DNA from: Euglena gracilis
Taxonomy: Eukaryota; Euglenida; Euglenophyceae; Euglenales
NCBI GenBank assembly: GCA_039621445.1
Contig: CP154955.1
Span: forward strand, 13,405,000 to 13,468,999
Direction of reading: 5' to 3'
DNA: 64,000 nucleotides
A program made the position numbers and the translations under genes. Below the pieces are notes generated by a model that was not told the DNA's origin, ran no database searches, and saw only the letters and a list, made by a program, of their open reading frames with translations. Shown here piece after piece: positions 1 through 11,440 of this stretch; position 1 is the first letter of the stretch, and each line of letters opens with the position of its first letter.

Positions 1-370
1 TTTCAAAGCATCTGTTGTGCGACTGTGAGCGCCTCCCCCAATAAAGCCCCTCCCCCCAAAGCAAAGTGGAGCCCCAGGTTTGCAGCAATGGATCCAGAAA
101 TAAGATGCAGGGTTGGTCTACCGCCCCCTGGAGGCTTTTATGGGACGGGATTTTTTTTTACCAAGGGGCCTTCAGCCAAAGGGTCGGCCAATGTCCAGCC
201 CGGGATGTGACAAGGTCGACATTTTGAAAAGAAAAAAACAAGCTTTTGGCATCTCAGGTAGATAGGCGATGATCCACAAATCCAAGGATGCCAGAAATTT
301 CTTGTTTTCCCGTTTTTGTGACCCGTTTTCGCCAACATATTCGGACATATGTTCGGCAATTTTTTTTTCC

Positions 371-441
371 TGTGGTGTGGTGCGGTGCGGTGCGGTGCGG
401 TGCGGTGCGGTGCGGTGCGGTGCGGTGCGGTGTGGTGCGGT
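371..441. repeat. (TGCGG)n microsatellite
   Basis: About 14 units of a TGCGG pentamer, with a few TGTGG variants at the edges. It lies in the presumed intron just before exon a. Confidence 0.95.
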
Positions 442-516
442 GGATTTTTCATTGTGGTGGGACGGGAAACCTTGTTGAATATCAAATATCAAGCCCCCCC
501 CCCTGCCCCACCGCAG

Positions 517-600
517 GCCTACACGCAGATGCTGCCGGAGGGGGCCAACTTCCCCTTCCAGCAACCGATGCAGGCCGCGCTGGACGGCCTCCGGGGCGAT
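517..600 (+). CDS. Exon of unrecognised plus-strand gene (upstream gene, exon a)
   Basis: A CCGCAG acceptor preceded by a C-rich pyrimidine tract opens a frame reading AYTQMLPEGANFPFQQ onward. A GTGCAG donor follows codon 28, so the exon is 84 nt and phase 0 at both ends. If that donor is not used the frame reads on to a TGA at 637-639. Composition and codon use look coding, but I recognise no domain. The phases match the exons at 2,624 and 2,899, so I infer one gene whose 5' part lies left of the window. Confidence 0.4.
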
Positions 601-639
601 GTGCAGGCCGGCCTCCGCCTCACCCAACCCCCCAGCTGA

Positions 640-2190
640 ACCGTCTTTGGTAGGGGTTCCCCTGCCCGCCCACCTGGACCGGAGGGGGGGGGGTGTCCAG
701 AACACCCCCCCCCCTTCCCCACCTGGGGCGGGTTTAAAGTGCAACCTTCCGGCTGAAAAATAATAATGTTTTCGGCAAACTTAATTTTCTCCCCGCCTCA
801 TTGAAAGTACGAATTTCCCCTCATATTTGCATCCCCCCCCCAGTTGTCGTCTCTCATACCAGTGTGTATAATACTCTCCACAGAGGTGCATTTTTGTTTT
901 TTGTTGTCACGTCCCGAGTGCGGTGGAAGGGGCCCTCCACCAAACGTCAATCCTCCTACCTGAAATGACAAATTTGAAAAATCTGAATTGATTTGGTTTC
1001 CATCGGTGAAAAATTTCAAGCTTGGTCAATCAAAATTTCTGTTTCAGCTTGTTGTTTTCAAGTCCGAACCCAATATGGCAGTTGATTGTCACTTTTTGTC
1101 AAAATTCTATTGGTGTTTTCTGGCAGAATGTGCACAATTGTTGGTCAAAGCTAGGAAATGGGGTGGTAAATGGTAGAAATGCAAGAATTGCTGCAAACCT
1201 GTCTCATTTTTCCAATTTTTATGTCAATTTTTTGGCGCTTTCGAATTTCCTTGCAAACTTCAATTGTGGGTGGGGGGTCTTCACTTTTTTAAGGTGGGTC
1301 AATCACCACCCCCGCTCCCCACCAAGCCTTTCCATACAGCGGGGTTGGGGACCACCTTTTTTTTTGCATTTGTTTTCCTTTTCCATCTTTTCTGGTTTCT
1401 TTTCTACAAATCGACAGGTGTGCTTTTTACGTCAATTATGAATCCTCCTGCACCGTTTGGAGTTTCAGTGGCAAAATGCCCCCCAGCCAACATCCACAGC
1501 AATGGGGTGACGGTGGGGATTGATAAGGCGTTGGCTGTGGACTTCTTTTTAAGGAAGTGCTATGGGCAGGTAGGGGGGTAGGGCACTTTTGATCCCCCCC
1601 CCCCGGTGACCGGTGAGGTTGGGGTTTGGGGTGGGTACTGCCAGAGTACCCACCCCACCCCCCCCCAGCGCCGAAGGCGCCGGGGCAAGTGACCATTTTA
1701 ATTGGTCGGAAGACACCGGGGTCAAAAACCGACCCCCGGGGGGGGGTGAATGTTATTGGGAGTTGCTCCGAAGAAAGGTCCAGAAGCGGAATGTAGAAAT
1801 CTCACCCCAGCGAAATGGCAGAGTCGAAACTGGGGTTGGCGAATCCTACCCAGTTTGGACCCCTTCGCGGCTGAATAACTCCGGCCTGGCGGGGGGTTGG
1901 GGGTCAACCGGAGGTGCTTCGAAAACTTGAAATCCAGACCATACAATCACTTTGTCACTGTCCCCCCCCCAGGGGGGGTGGGTGACCCCACGGGAACCAC
2001 ACCAACCACACAAGGTGAGTGTATGTCCCTACAGCGCTGGAATTACACCAGAGTTACTCACCCGGCCAGGGGGAGCAACAAAAGAGGACTGGTGTAAGGG
2101 GTCCCAGGCCACTCACCACACAACAAATTGGGCCAGAAGCGAAGTTAGCGCCGGCCATAAACAGACAAGAAGCCTTAGTGCAACTAAGGG
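640..2190. other. Non-coding block rich in poly-C/poly-G
   Basis: No convincing gene. It holds many 7-12 nt C or G runs, a GCGCCGAAGGCGCC palindrome near 1,668, and a short dispersed repeat (about 1,753-1,795, TTATTGGGAGTTGCTCCG) that recurs at 37,209. The phrase AGTGCTATGGGCAGG at about 1,556 recurs near 2,533, 3,810 and 3,995, marking another repeat family. Confidence 0.6.
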
Positions 2191-2197
2191 GGGTGGG

Positions 2198-2486
2198 TGA
2201 CTGGTTTTTTCAGAGTGACTGACTGGTTTTTGGCCCGGCCCCCCCCCCCCCCGGGGGGGTCGGGCCAAAAACCAAAAAACTACAAAAGTGACCCAGCGCC
2301 GAAGGCGCCGGAAAAAATTTTTGGCCTTTTTTTCATGTTTTGGGTCGAGTTTCCTTTGGATTCCAGAGTGGCCCCCCCCCCCCGGGGGGGTAGTGACTGA
2401 CTGGCTTCCCGAAAAAAAGTGACTGACTGGTTTTTCAAAAAGTGGAGTGACCCCCCCTCCCCCCCCCGGGGGTCGGTAAAAAATTG
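2198..2486 (+). repeat. GACTGACTGG dispersed element, copy 1
   Basis: About 290 bp. In order: CAGAGTGACTGACTGGTTTT, a poly-C/poly-G hairpin, GTGACCCAGCGCCGAAGG with its palindrome, a GAGTGGC + poly-C/poly-G block, then two more GTGACTGACTGG copies and a C-rich end closing GGGTCGGTAAAAAATTG. The same order occurs at 9,981, 49,170 and 55,085. Confidence 0.85.
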
Positions 2487-2623
2487 AATGATCCAGACAG
2501 ACAGCCAAAGTGCGTCCAAGGGGGGCGTGCCTGCTATGGGCAGGCACCCCATCGCACGGCCCCCCCCCACCCAGGATTGGGAAACGGAAGCCTGGTCGGC
2601 TGTGTCCCGGGCCCCCCCCCCAG

Positions 2624-2731
2624 CGAGGCCGGCCTGGCGGGGAGGCGCGCTACGACGCGGAGGAGGAGCTGCAGCGGCGGAAGCGGCGGCGGGGCCGGCC
2701 GGGGCTGCCCGGGACTGCCTGTGGAAACCCT
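2624..2731 (+). CDS. Exon of unrecognised plus-strand gene (exon b)
   Basis: A run of C ending in CAG gives the acceptor and a GT follows AACCCT. The 36 codons contain an acidic-then-basic stretch (EARYDAEEELQRRKRRR), like a charged helix or nuclear-localisation segment. It is phase 0 on both sides, which fits exons a and c. The function is unknown. Confidence 0.4.
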
Positions 2732-2898
2732 GTGGGCGGCGGGGGGGTCTGACCCCCCCCCCAGGCCTTCCCGTATTTCCGGGGCGCCGGTGTTCTTTGG
2801 TCAAACTCGTCCTTCGGCACCGAAGGAAGTTTTTGTTGCGCGGGTGTTGTGCTGGGTGGGGGGGGTCGACCCCCCCCCCATCGGGCTTTCACGGGCAG

Positions 2899-2973
2899 CC
2901 CTGTGGTTGGCGGGGCCGTGGGCGGGACCGCCCACTGGCCCCCGCCGACGCGCTGGGCTTCCCCACGCTGTAG
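2899..2973 (+). CDS. Terminal exon of unrecognised plus-strand gene (exon c)
   Basis: GGGCAG acceptor, 24 codons in phase 0, ending PADALGFPTL followed by TAG at 2,971-2,973. It is taken as the last coding exon because the frame closes cleanly and exons a and b chain into it. No homology is recognised. Confidence 0.35.
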   Translation, partial: PCGWRGRGRDRPLAPADALGFPTL

Positions 2974-2979
2974 CCCCCG

Positions 2980-4260
2980 CCACTGAAAGACCGCCCCGTG
3001 GCTTGCCACGTGGCACCAGAGCAGAGATTTTTTTGAAGCTTGGCGACCCGGGGGGGGGGTCCAGGCCGAGCCCCCCCCCCGGGGGGTCACGCCGAATGGG
3101 TTTTCCTCTGTTGCACTGGGGGGGGGGGAAATGGGGCCCAAAATTGACCTCAAATTTCTTTCCCCCGAGTCCCCCCCCCTGGAAGGGCCCCCAGGGGGTG
3201 GGTGGGGTTCAGACCCACGCAGGCTCATGCTCAACTAGCCATGGCATGGCTCGTTGGCATGCGTGCTGTTCCAATCAACGTTTGGTGTCGGCCCCCAGCC
3301 AGTTGGGGGGGGGGGCAATTTTTGCCAGGGGCGGGGGGTACTCTGTGTGAAACAATTTTTTTCTGAAACCTCGGCAGCGATAAATGCCATGCGTGTGATT
3401 TGTGATTTGTTTGACCCTGATTCGCGGCTCTGGGACCACGTGTGCAATTTTTTTGTGAAGGCCACGCTCCTGAGACAAACAGTTTGGGGAGGGGGGTCGC
3501 AGGAAGGTGCATCTGGAGCTGCTTCTTGGGGCGATTCACCACGATGTGCGCCGGACCATAATTTGGTTCTGGAGAACCAACCATTTTTCCGCCAGGGCAG
3601 ACTGCTTTTTGACTCAGAAGACCACCATGGGAGGGGTCTGGGTTGAGCCCCCCAGGGAGAGCGGTCCTGTCTGGGTATGGCTTCTGGCACGAAGCACTGG
3701 AAAACTTTGGGGAAATGCTTTCTGACAACCCGATTTTTGGGGGGGTCCCGCTCCACCCTGGACGGTCAGGCTTCTTTTTGAGGAAGTGCACCCCCCGAGG
3801 GGCTGGGTGCTATGGGCAGGCAAGGGGGGTCGGGCTCTTTCGACCCCCGGGGTGATTTTGGAGTGGGTAGTGCTACCCCCCCCGCCCACCACCAAAGGCG
3901 CCGGGGCCGAGAATGGCCACTTTTAAGGGAGAATTGGGTTGGTCGGCAGGCACTGGAGTCCAAAACCGACCACCCCTGGGGGGGGGGTGGGCCTGCTATG
4001 GGCAGGCACCCCACAGCACAAGGCACCCCCCTCGCCCCCCCCCTGGTTTGGTAAAAGAAGCCTGGCGGCAGTCTTTAAAACAATCCAAATCGGGTCAGCA
4101 AATAATCAGCAAAAGTCACCGGCCAGAAAAGAAATCTGACCCTTTTCTTCACATTTGCAGTCATTCTGTGATTGCAAAGCCGCTGACCCCTGGGGTGTCA
4201 GTGACTGCCTGATTTTTTTTTAATGGTTAAGCAATTTACTGCCCACTGGTCGCCAACTGG
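2980..4260. other. Intergenic repeats; one weak ORF
   Basis: C/G-run rich. A plus frame over 3,360-3,480 (AINAMRVICDLFDPDSRL) looks mildly protein-like but has no recognisable domain or clean splice borders. The CTATGGGCAGGC repeat occurs twice near 3,810 and 3,995. Confidence 0.35.
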
Positions 4261-4657
4261 TTTTTGGATGAGTGCAACTCCCTCCGATGGGTCGGTTATA
4301 ATTGGGGGTTCTGAATTTTGCACGGTGCACAATTTGCAAAGGCATGCACAGGACTATATTTGGATCCACCGGACGCTGGCCATCCTCCCTTAAGTCCTAG
4401 TCGGAGTCTGGCGTCCCCCTCGACCTCCTCCTTGTGGCGCGCGGCATGGGATTGTTAGTAGCGTAGGACTTCTTAGTAAGGTTTACCCCCCCAGTGGCGT
4501 ATTCACTGTCATCCAGTTTCCTGTGCCTGATTCATTCCGTTCCTGGGTACACCCGTTTATCAAAACTGGTGGCTTGGGCATCTTTTTTCATTTCACTGTT
4601 TGGGGGGTTACCATGTCATGAAGGCACCTCATGAAAGGCGTCATAAATGTATTATCG

Positions 4658-4704
<47 letters not shown>

Positions 4705-4724
4705 TTATTTATTATTTATTATTA
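4658..4724. repeat. (TTTA)n microsatellite
   Basis: Tandem TTTA units grading into TTATTA, marking the change from the GC-run-rich left end to AT-rich sequence. Confidence 0.95.
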
Positions 4725-4729
4725 CCAAA

Positions 4730-7700
4730 TTATTGTGACATATAAATAATTGTAATTTTATTTGGTTACAACAACACTATATGTTATATTATTTCAATCA
4801 TTATATATCATATCAATCTTTTTTTCTGATTGTAATGATATTATTAATACATTCTGTATTAATGTATTATTACCAATAAAGTTTTGTGCTCACTCCATCG
4901 ATGATTGTGACATTTATGTGTATAAATGCAAGAATTTATTTGATGATTATTACCAAGGAAAATAGTTTTGTTACTCCCATAATGACATTTATTGTGACAG
5001 GATGGTTGTTCCCGATTTTGGTGGCAAATGCTGTTTGCAAAATTCTTTGGCCCATGACCTCCCATTCTGACCCAAGGAAAAGTGGGACTGATCTTCTTGT
5101 TACCTGCCCATGCATCATTTTTCAATTTATATTGGAACCAAGCCATTGATCCATTTTCCTACCTGATTTTGGTGGCACTCAAATGGCTATTTACTACAAA
5201 ATAGGACATTTAACCCAAAACAGCGAAATCTATGACTTTTTGTTTTAACTGCTCCATTTTTTCAAGAGAGATGATTTAAATTGATCAGACTCCTGGGTTG
5301 ATTTTCTCGTGTTTTTTTTGTTTGGGGATTTACTAAAATCACCCAAAGGTTTGCACCCACCAACCAGCGAAAATCTGGGTCAAGTGCTTTTTTTGTTTTC
5401 AGCAAATCAGTCCCCATTTTGTATCCAAACAGAGAAACAAAACGCAGGGCAAAACTAGTTCGAGCCCCGAGGTTGTATGGGAATCCCGAAGCCCGTCAAA
5501 TTTTTTTTTTGCGTGGTGCTGTGTTGGGTGGTGGGTTTAGTTGAGTGAGTTTCTGGAAAAAAATACAAAGGTGACTCTAAACCAAAATATTTCTCAATGT
5601 GGGATTGAAAGAATTTTGGGGTCGAAAATTGACGACCAAAAAAGGGCAGTCCGTCTTGTCATGAGCAGGGAATAGATGGGATGCATTCACTCTGGTTAAA
5701 ATTTTATCCATCTATGTTGGAAGTTCCAAAATTGTTCAAAGAGGGGAACAGAGGAACTCGGATCTCCTTCCCCACTGTTAATAGTTGTGTTCATCAATTG
5801 ATGGCAATTCTGTCAACGAGGATGAACAAGCTTTCCCCTGCAGCAAAAAAAAAGTGGGGATTGCACCAGAAGAAGATTGGATTAAAATAAATTGAATTTG
5901 ATGGAAGGTCCTTGTATTTTGAGAGACAATTTTTGAAAATTGCATTATTTTCCCCTTGATGTTCACGGAATTGGCACCAGATATTTTTTTAATCGGGATT
6001 TTCCATTCAAAGGTCTAAAGGTCTGTGCGAGAAGGTTGTGTTTTTGTATTTTGGGTCAAGCACCCATAAACTTTTTTGGCCATATTTTTTTTGATGCCAA
6101 CAAAATTGATGAGTTTCTTAATTGAAATGTGCAAGTGGCTGCTTTCCAGAAATTCTGCAACGCAATTAACGGGTTCATGGGTTCACCAGTTACACCTGGG
6201 GGATAATTGTGGCTTAATTTTAATATTAGGATTGGAATATATTGGACAATATTTAATCTTAAAGTCGAATGTTTAAAATTGAACATGGAAAAATTGGGAG
6301 TCAAAGCACCAAAAAATATTGGTGGCCTTAAAGAAAGCCAGGCCAGGAAATATTGGGTTATCAATGGGATAGGATTTGACGTCATGTTAAATAAGGAACT
6401 ACTGCCAGAGAACTCTGAATTTCAGTGATTTGGCGCTGGCCAGCTCAAAATCAGAGGCTTTTTAGGACTGGTGGGGGACCTTCTTTTGGGGGTGGGTCTT
6501 GGGAGCAATATCTGCTTCTTTTGCAAAGCTGCTGGCCCATGGTTTTGAGACTGGGCAGCGGGTTTGGGCCTTTGGACCTGGTGCTCCAAGGGTCAGTCCA
6601 GCTGCCGTACTCCTTCCAGACACAAAAGAACATTTTTTGACCCCAATTTTGGGGCTTTTGGTTACCTGGCGGGTGTTTTTTTCAGGTTTGGTCCGTGGAA
6701 GAGCCCCCCCCCAGGGTCATCAACTGTAACACTGGTTCACGTCGGAGGTATTTATTTACAACTCACCCCAGCCAAGGAAACCTACGCAGACCTGAGTTTT
6801 TTATGGCTGGTCCAGAAGGTGATGCGTGAAAAGGTTGGGGCGTTGGTGCCGACGGATGCCCGGGGGCCAATCCGCAGCTTCGGGGCATTTTTGCGAGCGA
6901 GTTGTTCGGGACCAGTCACGGGTCACAGACGCTGGTGGAGATGTGGTCGTTCCGTCATTGCAGTAGTGCTGAGGGCACCGACCCTCCAGTGGCAGCAGGG
7001 CTGTCCTCAAGGGTCGGGAACGTTTTTTTTTTTAATTCTTGACGACCGCCTCTCTTTTGGTCCAAAGGGTTGACCAAGGGCCAGTCTGGGGCTCAAACGG
7101 GTCCAACCCCCCAAAAAATGTCGAAAAACGCTTTCTTTGACGTTTTGGCTTTTTTGGCAATTCTAAGGATGCCAGGAAATCAAGTTTTTTTTCCTGGATG
7201 TCGACCTCCTTTCGCCGACAAAAAGGTCACCAATTTATTTACCCATATTTTCTTGTGGATTGTTAGTTGTATGTGCTGGGACAGCTTCAAGGGCTGCCCT
7301 GAGTGGCGGTGCCCTCAGTTCCTCTATGCACCCATGATGCATATTTGCACGCACCGCACCGCAATGCACATCATAACACAGTGTTGGGAAACGGCTCATC
7401 CTCATGGCTCAAGGGAACGTTATGGCTTTCGCCACCACACCCATTGTGGAATGTGCCCATGTGGTCCTCCATCCCCTTTCAATGTGTCATCGGTCTCTAT
7501 CAGGCAAGGGGCAAACACAAACGGTTTTTTTTGCGTCTTTTTTTGCGTCTTTTTTGCTTTTGCAAAAACATTGGACTTTTTCATTTTTCTCCGTTTTTTT
7601 GCCTGATTTTTAATTTTTGTTTGATTTTTTTTCGATATGGAAAAATTCCAACCGAGTTTTTCTCTGAGAACAGTTTTTTGTCAATTTTTTTGATTGTTTT

Positions 7701-8930
7701 GGCTAGCAAAAGGCATGTTTGCAGAATCAGGATGTTCACAAAATCTAATTGAAATCTAATACAGTTCATCATTCAAAATTTGCCCGGAGGAGGTCTATTT
7801 TTCAAGTCCTCTCGAGCAGAAATTCCACAGAAAGTGTACATCCGGGGGGAACTCGTAAAGGAGTTGGCGTACATGTTGTGTTTCTTTGCGTTTATTTGCA
7901 GTTGTGGCTTTTTGCATCGGGTTTTTCGAGGATCCATATTACGTCCCCTCCCCCCTTGCATGAGGCTGCCAAGAAGCGTCGATGTTGGTGCACATGAAGA
8001 CTTCGTCTTGTTTTGGAGGTCACAAATTCAGAAACCCACCTGTGGTTGGAGGATTGATGTCAGGGTTGTCAATAATATACATAATTAATATGTAATATTA
8101 TATAATAATACATAATAATACATAATGATATATAAAAAGGTGGTGTGCAAAATCACATGAATTGAGTATGACCACAGGTATTTAGTTTTCCAGAAAGCGG
8201 TTAAATGCATAAATCACGCAAAATCACTTTCGCCCCAATTGCTCTGCAATCCATTCCTATATCCAATCTGCTGAACTGTGAAATTATAACTCAAATGCTT
8301 TGTTGTAACGAGCTCATTGTGCACACATTTTAGTTCTGCTTGTAAAAGTTCAGTGCCCCCCCTTTTAACCATAGAAAAGAAAAGCCACGTGAAATCACAT
8401 AGAATCATTATTGAGATTTCAGGTCCGAGCACTTTTTTTTAGATAATCCCAGTGTTGAGTTTTTGGAATTGACCTCCTGCCAGCTGAAGTCCGAAAAGCC
8501 TAAAAACGTTGTCCACTCCTCGCGATCCTTTGCGCTGCACATGAGCTGGCGTTTTTGAACACTGGGCACATTTCACTTGGTTTCCCCACCACCAGAGACG
8601 GCACACCCCTGCCACTCTCTATCCTTCTTGGGCCGTTGGCTGTCACCGAGGAGATGAGTTTCTCAAGGCAAAGACCACCCAACGGGGCTCCATGAGGGGA
8701 TTGTGCAATTTTGTAAAACGATGTTTGTCTTGTCCGTTTTGGGGGAATCCATTTTTTGCGTTTTCGGTTTGCTGTTTTAGACTGGCAAAATTTTTGCCTT
8801 TGGATTTTTCTAGGTGATTTTTTTTGGCAGTGATTTGCAATGATTGAGCAAATTAAATCAAAGTTTTTGTGATTTTGGGGGCATTTTTGAATTTTTCACA
8901 CCTTCAACCAGGGGTTTTCTTAGGACCCGG
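4730..8930. other. AT-leaning intergenic region, no gene recognised
   Basis: Many T-runs and few G/C runs until 6,700. The only exon-like stretch is near 6,878-7,020, where a CCGCAG acceptor opens a plus frame (LRGIFASELFGTSHGSQTLV). No family is recognised and I do not call it a gene. Confidence 0.4.
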
Positions 8931-8942
8931 GGGGGGGGGAGT

Positions 8943-9297
8943 GGGCGGAAATTTCAAGACCCCCATGGGGGTTTTATATTTGGGGGGGGGGTTATATTCG
9001 GTCGGAAAAATCAACTTCCTGGCGGTAACCAGTAGTCATTTTTTCGGTCCAAAATCACAAATACGCCCACACTTGCGGGTCCAAAAATTTCACTTTTCGG
9101 GCAAAGGAGCAATTTCCACACGTTTTTGGTAAACACTGCTCCCAAATCTGCCAAAACCCACAATTTCAGAAGAGATTTTGCCGAAAAAATTTCCTTCCGG
9201 CGCTTCGCGCCGGAGGGGGGGTTTTATATTCGGGCGGGATTTCAAGGTCCTCAGGGGGGGGCTTATATTTGGGGGGGGTTGTATTTGGGGGGGTTTA
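8943..9297 (+). repeat. 355 bp dispersed repeat, copy 1
   Basis: Starts GGGCGGAAATTTCAAGACC and runs through GGTTATATTCGGTCGG, a conserved middle and CCGGCGCTTCGCGCCGG, to a TTTATATTTGGGGGGG tail. The near-identical copy 2 lies at 27,853 in the same orientation. It combines a hairpin with a CTTCG loop and poly-G-bounded ends. Confidence 0.9.
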
Positions 9298-9980
9298 CGT
9301 TTTGGTCACGAAAGTTTTATTTTCTCATCTACATACAACCCCCCCAATATCAAAAAAAATCCTGAGGATCTTAAAATCTCACCCAAATATAAACCCCCAA
9401 ATATAAACCCCTGGTTTTATATTTGGGGGGGTTATGAGGTTTTGGTGATTGGGGGGAGTACAGATTCTTCATTGACATATTTTTTTCATTGATATGTATG
9501 TCCTCGAAAATTTGTTGTGAAACACCAAGAAGCAGTGGCTTTCCAATGAATAACGTCCAAATATTGAAGCCCCCTGAGAATTCACCTTTGGCATATGAAT
9601 TGCAACACGTTACACAACAAAATTTAACACGTGGATACCCAATTTAACAAGAAGGTTAGGCACATGGCACATATTTTTTAGCAAAAAAGAAAGGCACCCT
9701 CCCACCGTTTGTAAACCCCCCCCATTTTGCCCTCTGCAAAGTTTTTTTTAACAAATTTATTATTTTTCTTATCCTTCGTCTAAGTCTTGGTCTTACTGTT
9801 ATTATTATCACATGCCATTTTTGCTGGCTGGCATTATTTTTCCCCCATTCATTGCCACTTGATTTTCAGGGGGGAGAGGGATATTTTTTCGCGCTGTTTG
9901 CGGCAAGGTGGAGGAAGTCATTTGATCGCGTCGTTTTTGTTTCCCCCCGTCAGTCGTCTGGGGAGGGTGGGTTAGGGGGG

Positions 9981-10260
9981 GTGACTGACTGGATTTTTCA
10001 AAGTGACCGACTGGTTTTCTGGCCAAGACCCTCCCCGGGGTTGGCCCGAAAATGAAAACGTGGCTGGCCTGGCGCCGAAGGCGCCGGAATTTTTGGGGGG
10101 TTTTTCAGACTTTTTGGCAAATTTCATACGCATTCAAGAGTGGCCGATCCCCCCCCCCCCGGAGGGGTAAAGTGACTGACTGGTTTCTTGGGGATAAAGT
10201 GACTGACTGGTTTTTTCAGAGTGGAAAGTGACCCCCCCCTCCCCCCCGGGGGTCGCTAAG
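9981..10260 (+). repeat. GACTGACTGG dispersed element, copy 2
   Basis: Same order of blocks as copy 1, including the GGCGCCGAAGGCGCC palindrome near 10,071 and the C-rich end GGGGGTCGCTAAG. The end touches the tRNA-like repeat that follows. Confidence 0.85.
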
Positions 10261-10495
10261 CAATGCTATGGTTAGGATGAACGCCGTCGGCAAGCAAGGC
10301 ATGGTCCCCCAGTCCCGGGTTCTATTCTCAGCTGGACACTGTGCTGACGTGCGGTATGGCAGGTCCCCACCGCGGGCTTCCTTGTGCAGCATCGCTTCTG
10401 GGCTGGTGATGGATGCATGCTAGTGAGGGGTTGCAATTAACCTGAGCCTTGAGCCAGAATCCCCAAAATAGGATCAATCAATCAAGAAATAGAAT
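10261..10495 (+). mobile_element. Candidate tRNA-derived SINE
   Basis: The 5' 75 nt resemble a tRNA: CTATGGTTAGGATG fits an A-box region and CCCGGGTTCTATTCTC fits a B box (consensus GGTTCGANTCC). An unrelated GC-rich body follows, ending in a short TCAATCAATCAA-like tail. It does not fold into a clean cloverleaf by eye, so a SINE or tRNA pseudogene is likelier than a tRNA gene. No second copy was seen in this window. Confidence 0.45.
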
Positions 10496-11265
10496 GTTAT
10501 TATGCAGAGGGGGCAATACATTTTTTGCGGCTTTTTTGTTTGGCAGAATTTCATTGTCAAATTTCATTTTTTTTTCGACAATGAATTATTCCTCATTTTG
10601 TCCCAATTGTGTTCTGGGACCAAGTTTTTGTTTTTGTCAATTTTTGTAATTTTTTTAACATTTTTGGGTCAAAATTGCATATTTTTATGTTGGCAGAGGT
10701 GAAATTTTTTTAAGTCCTCTCCAGCAGATTGTGGACATCCTAGGGGAGCTCCTGCAGGATTTTACATGCAACTTGCAAGATTTTTTTTTTGCATTTTTGC
10801 ATCTATTTGTGTTTTTTTGAATGTTTTTGTGTCGCATTTTTTGAGGGTCACATATTTAAAGTGGAACTGGGACGTCTTGTTGGAAAAAGGCTTCTTGTGG
10901 GAGGGTCCAAAAAAAAATCGTCCAAAAAGGGCGCTTTTGGCAATGCACATCCAAGTGCAGAAGAACACCACCTAAAAATCACCCTTTTGGCGGCATTTTC
11001 ACAGTTTTAGAAGTCTGTGTGTTGGATTTTCCCCAAAAATCCCGAAGGGGATTCTGGGTCTAGTTTTTGGTTATTGTTTTTTGCTGAAAATCGGCGTGGG
11101 GGGTTTATTTTTGGGGGCCAAAGTCAACCACTGAATTGACTAAACCCGATTTTTGACATCTTATGGGGTACCCAAGACCCAATCGCAGGCATTGCAAAAG
11201 AATGCAAGCTGAATACTTAATGTGCATCAGCAGCGGATTGGGTTAAATTTAAATTTAGTTTTGAT

Positions 11266-11440
11266 CGATTGAATGTCAAGCTTGGGGACCTACCTTTGGG
11301 GCCAAGTTTGCATGTTATGAATTTCGGCGGGCCAAGATACAAAACAGGCCAAAAAGTCTAAATATTTGCAAGTTTAGGCCAAAGGCCTGGGGGGCGGACC
11401 CCAGATCTAACGAGTCCAGAACCAGTCCAGTCCAGAGTCC
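11266..11440 (+). repeat. 175 bp dispersed repeat, copy 1
   Basis: Runs from CGATTGAATGTCAAGCTTGG to CCAGTCCAGTCCAGAGTCC. The copy at 29,355-29,529 has the same length and orientation, with only about three mismatches seen. Confidence 0.95.

Noticed and set aside
4300-4500. Possible small RNA gene near the GGATCCACCGGACGCTGG stretch
   Set aside because: Balanced composition drew attention, but I found no tRNA, 5S or snRNA box motifs.
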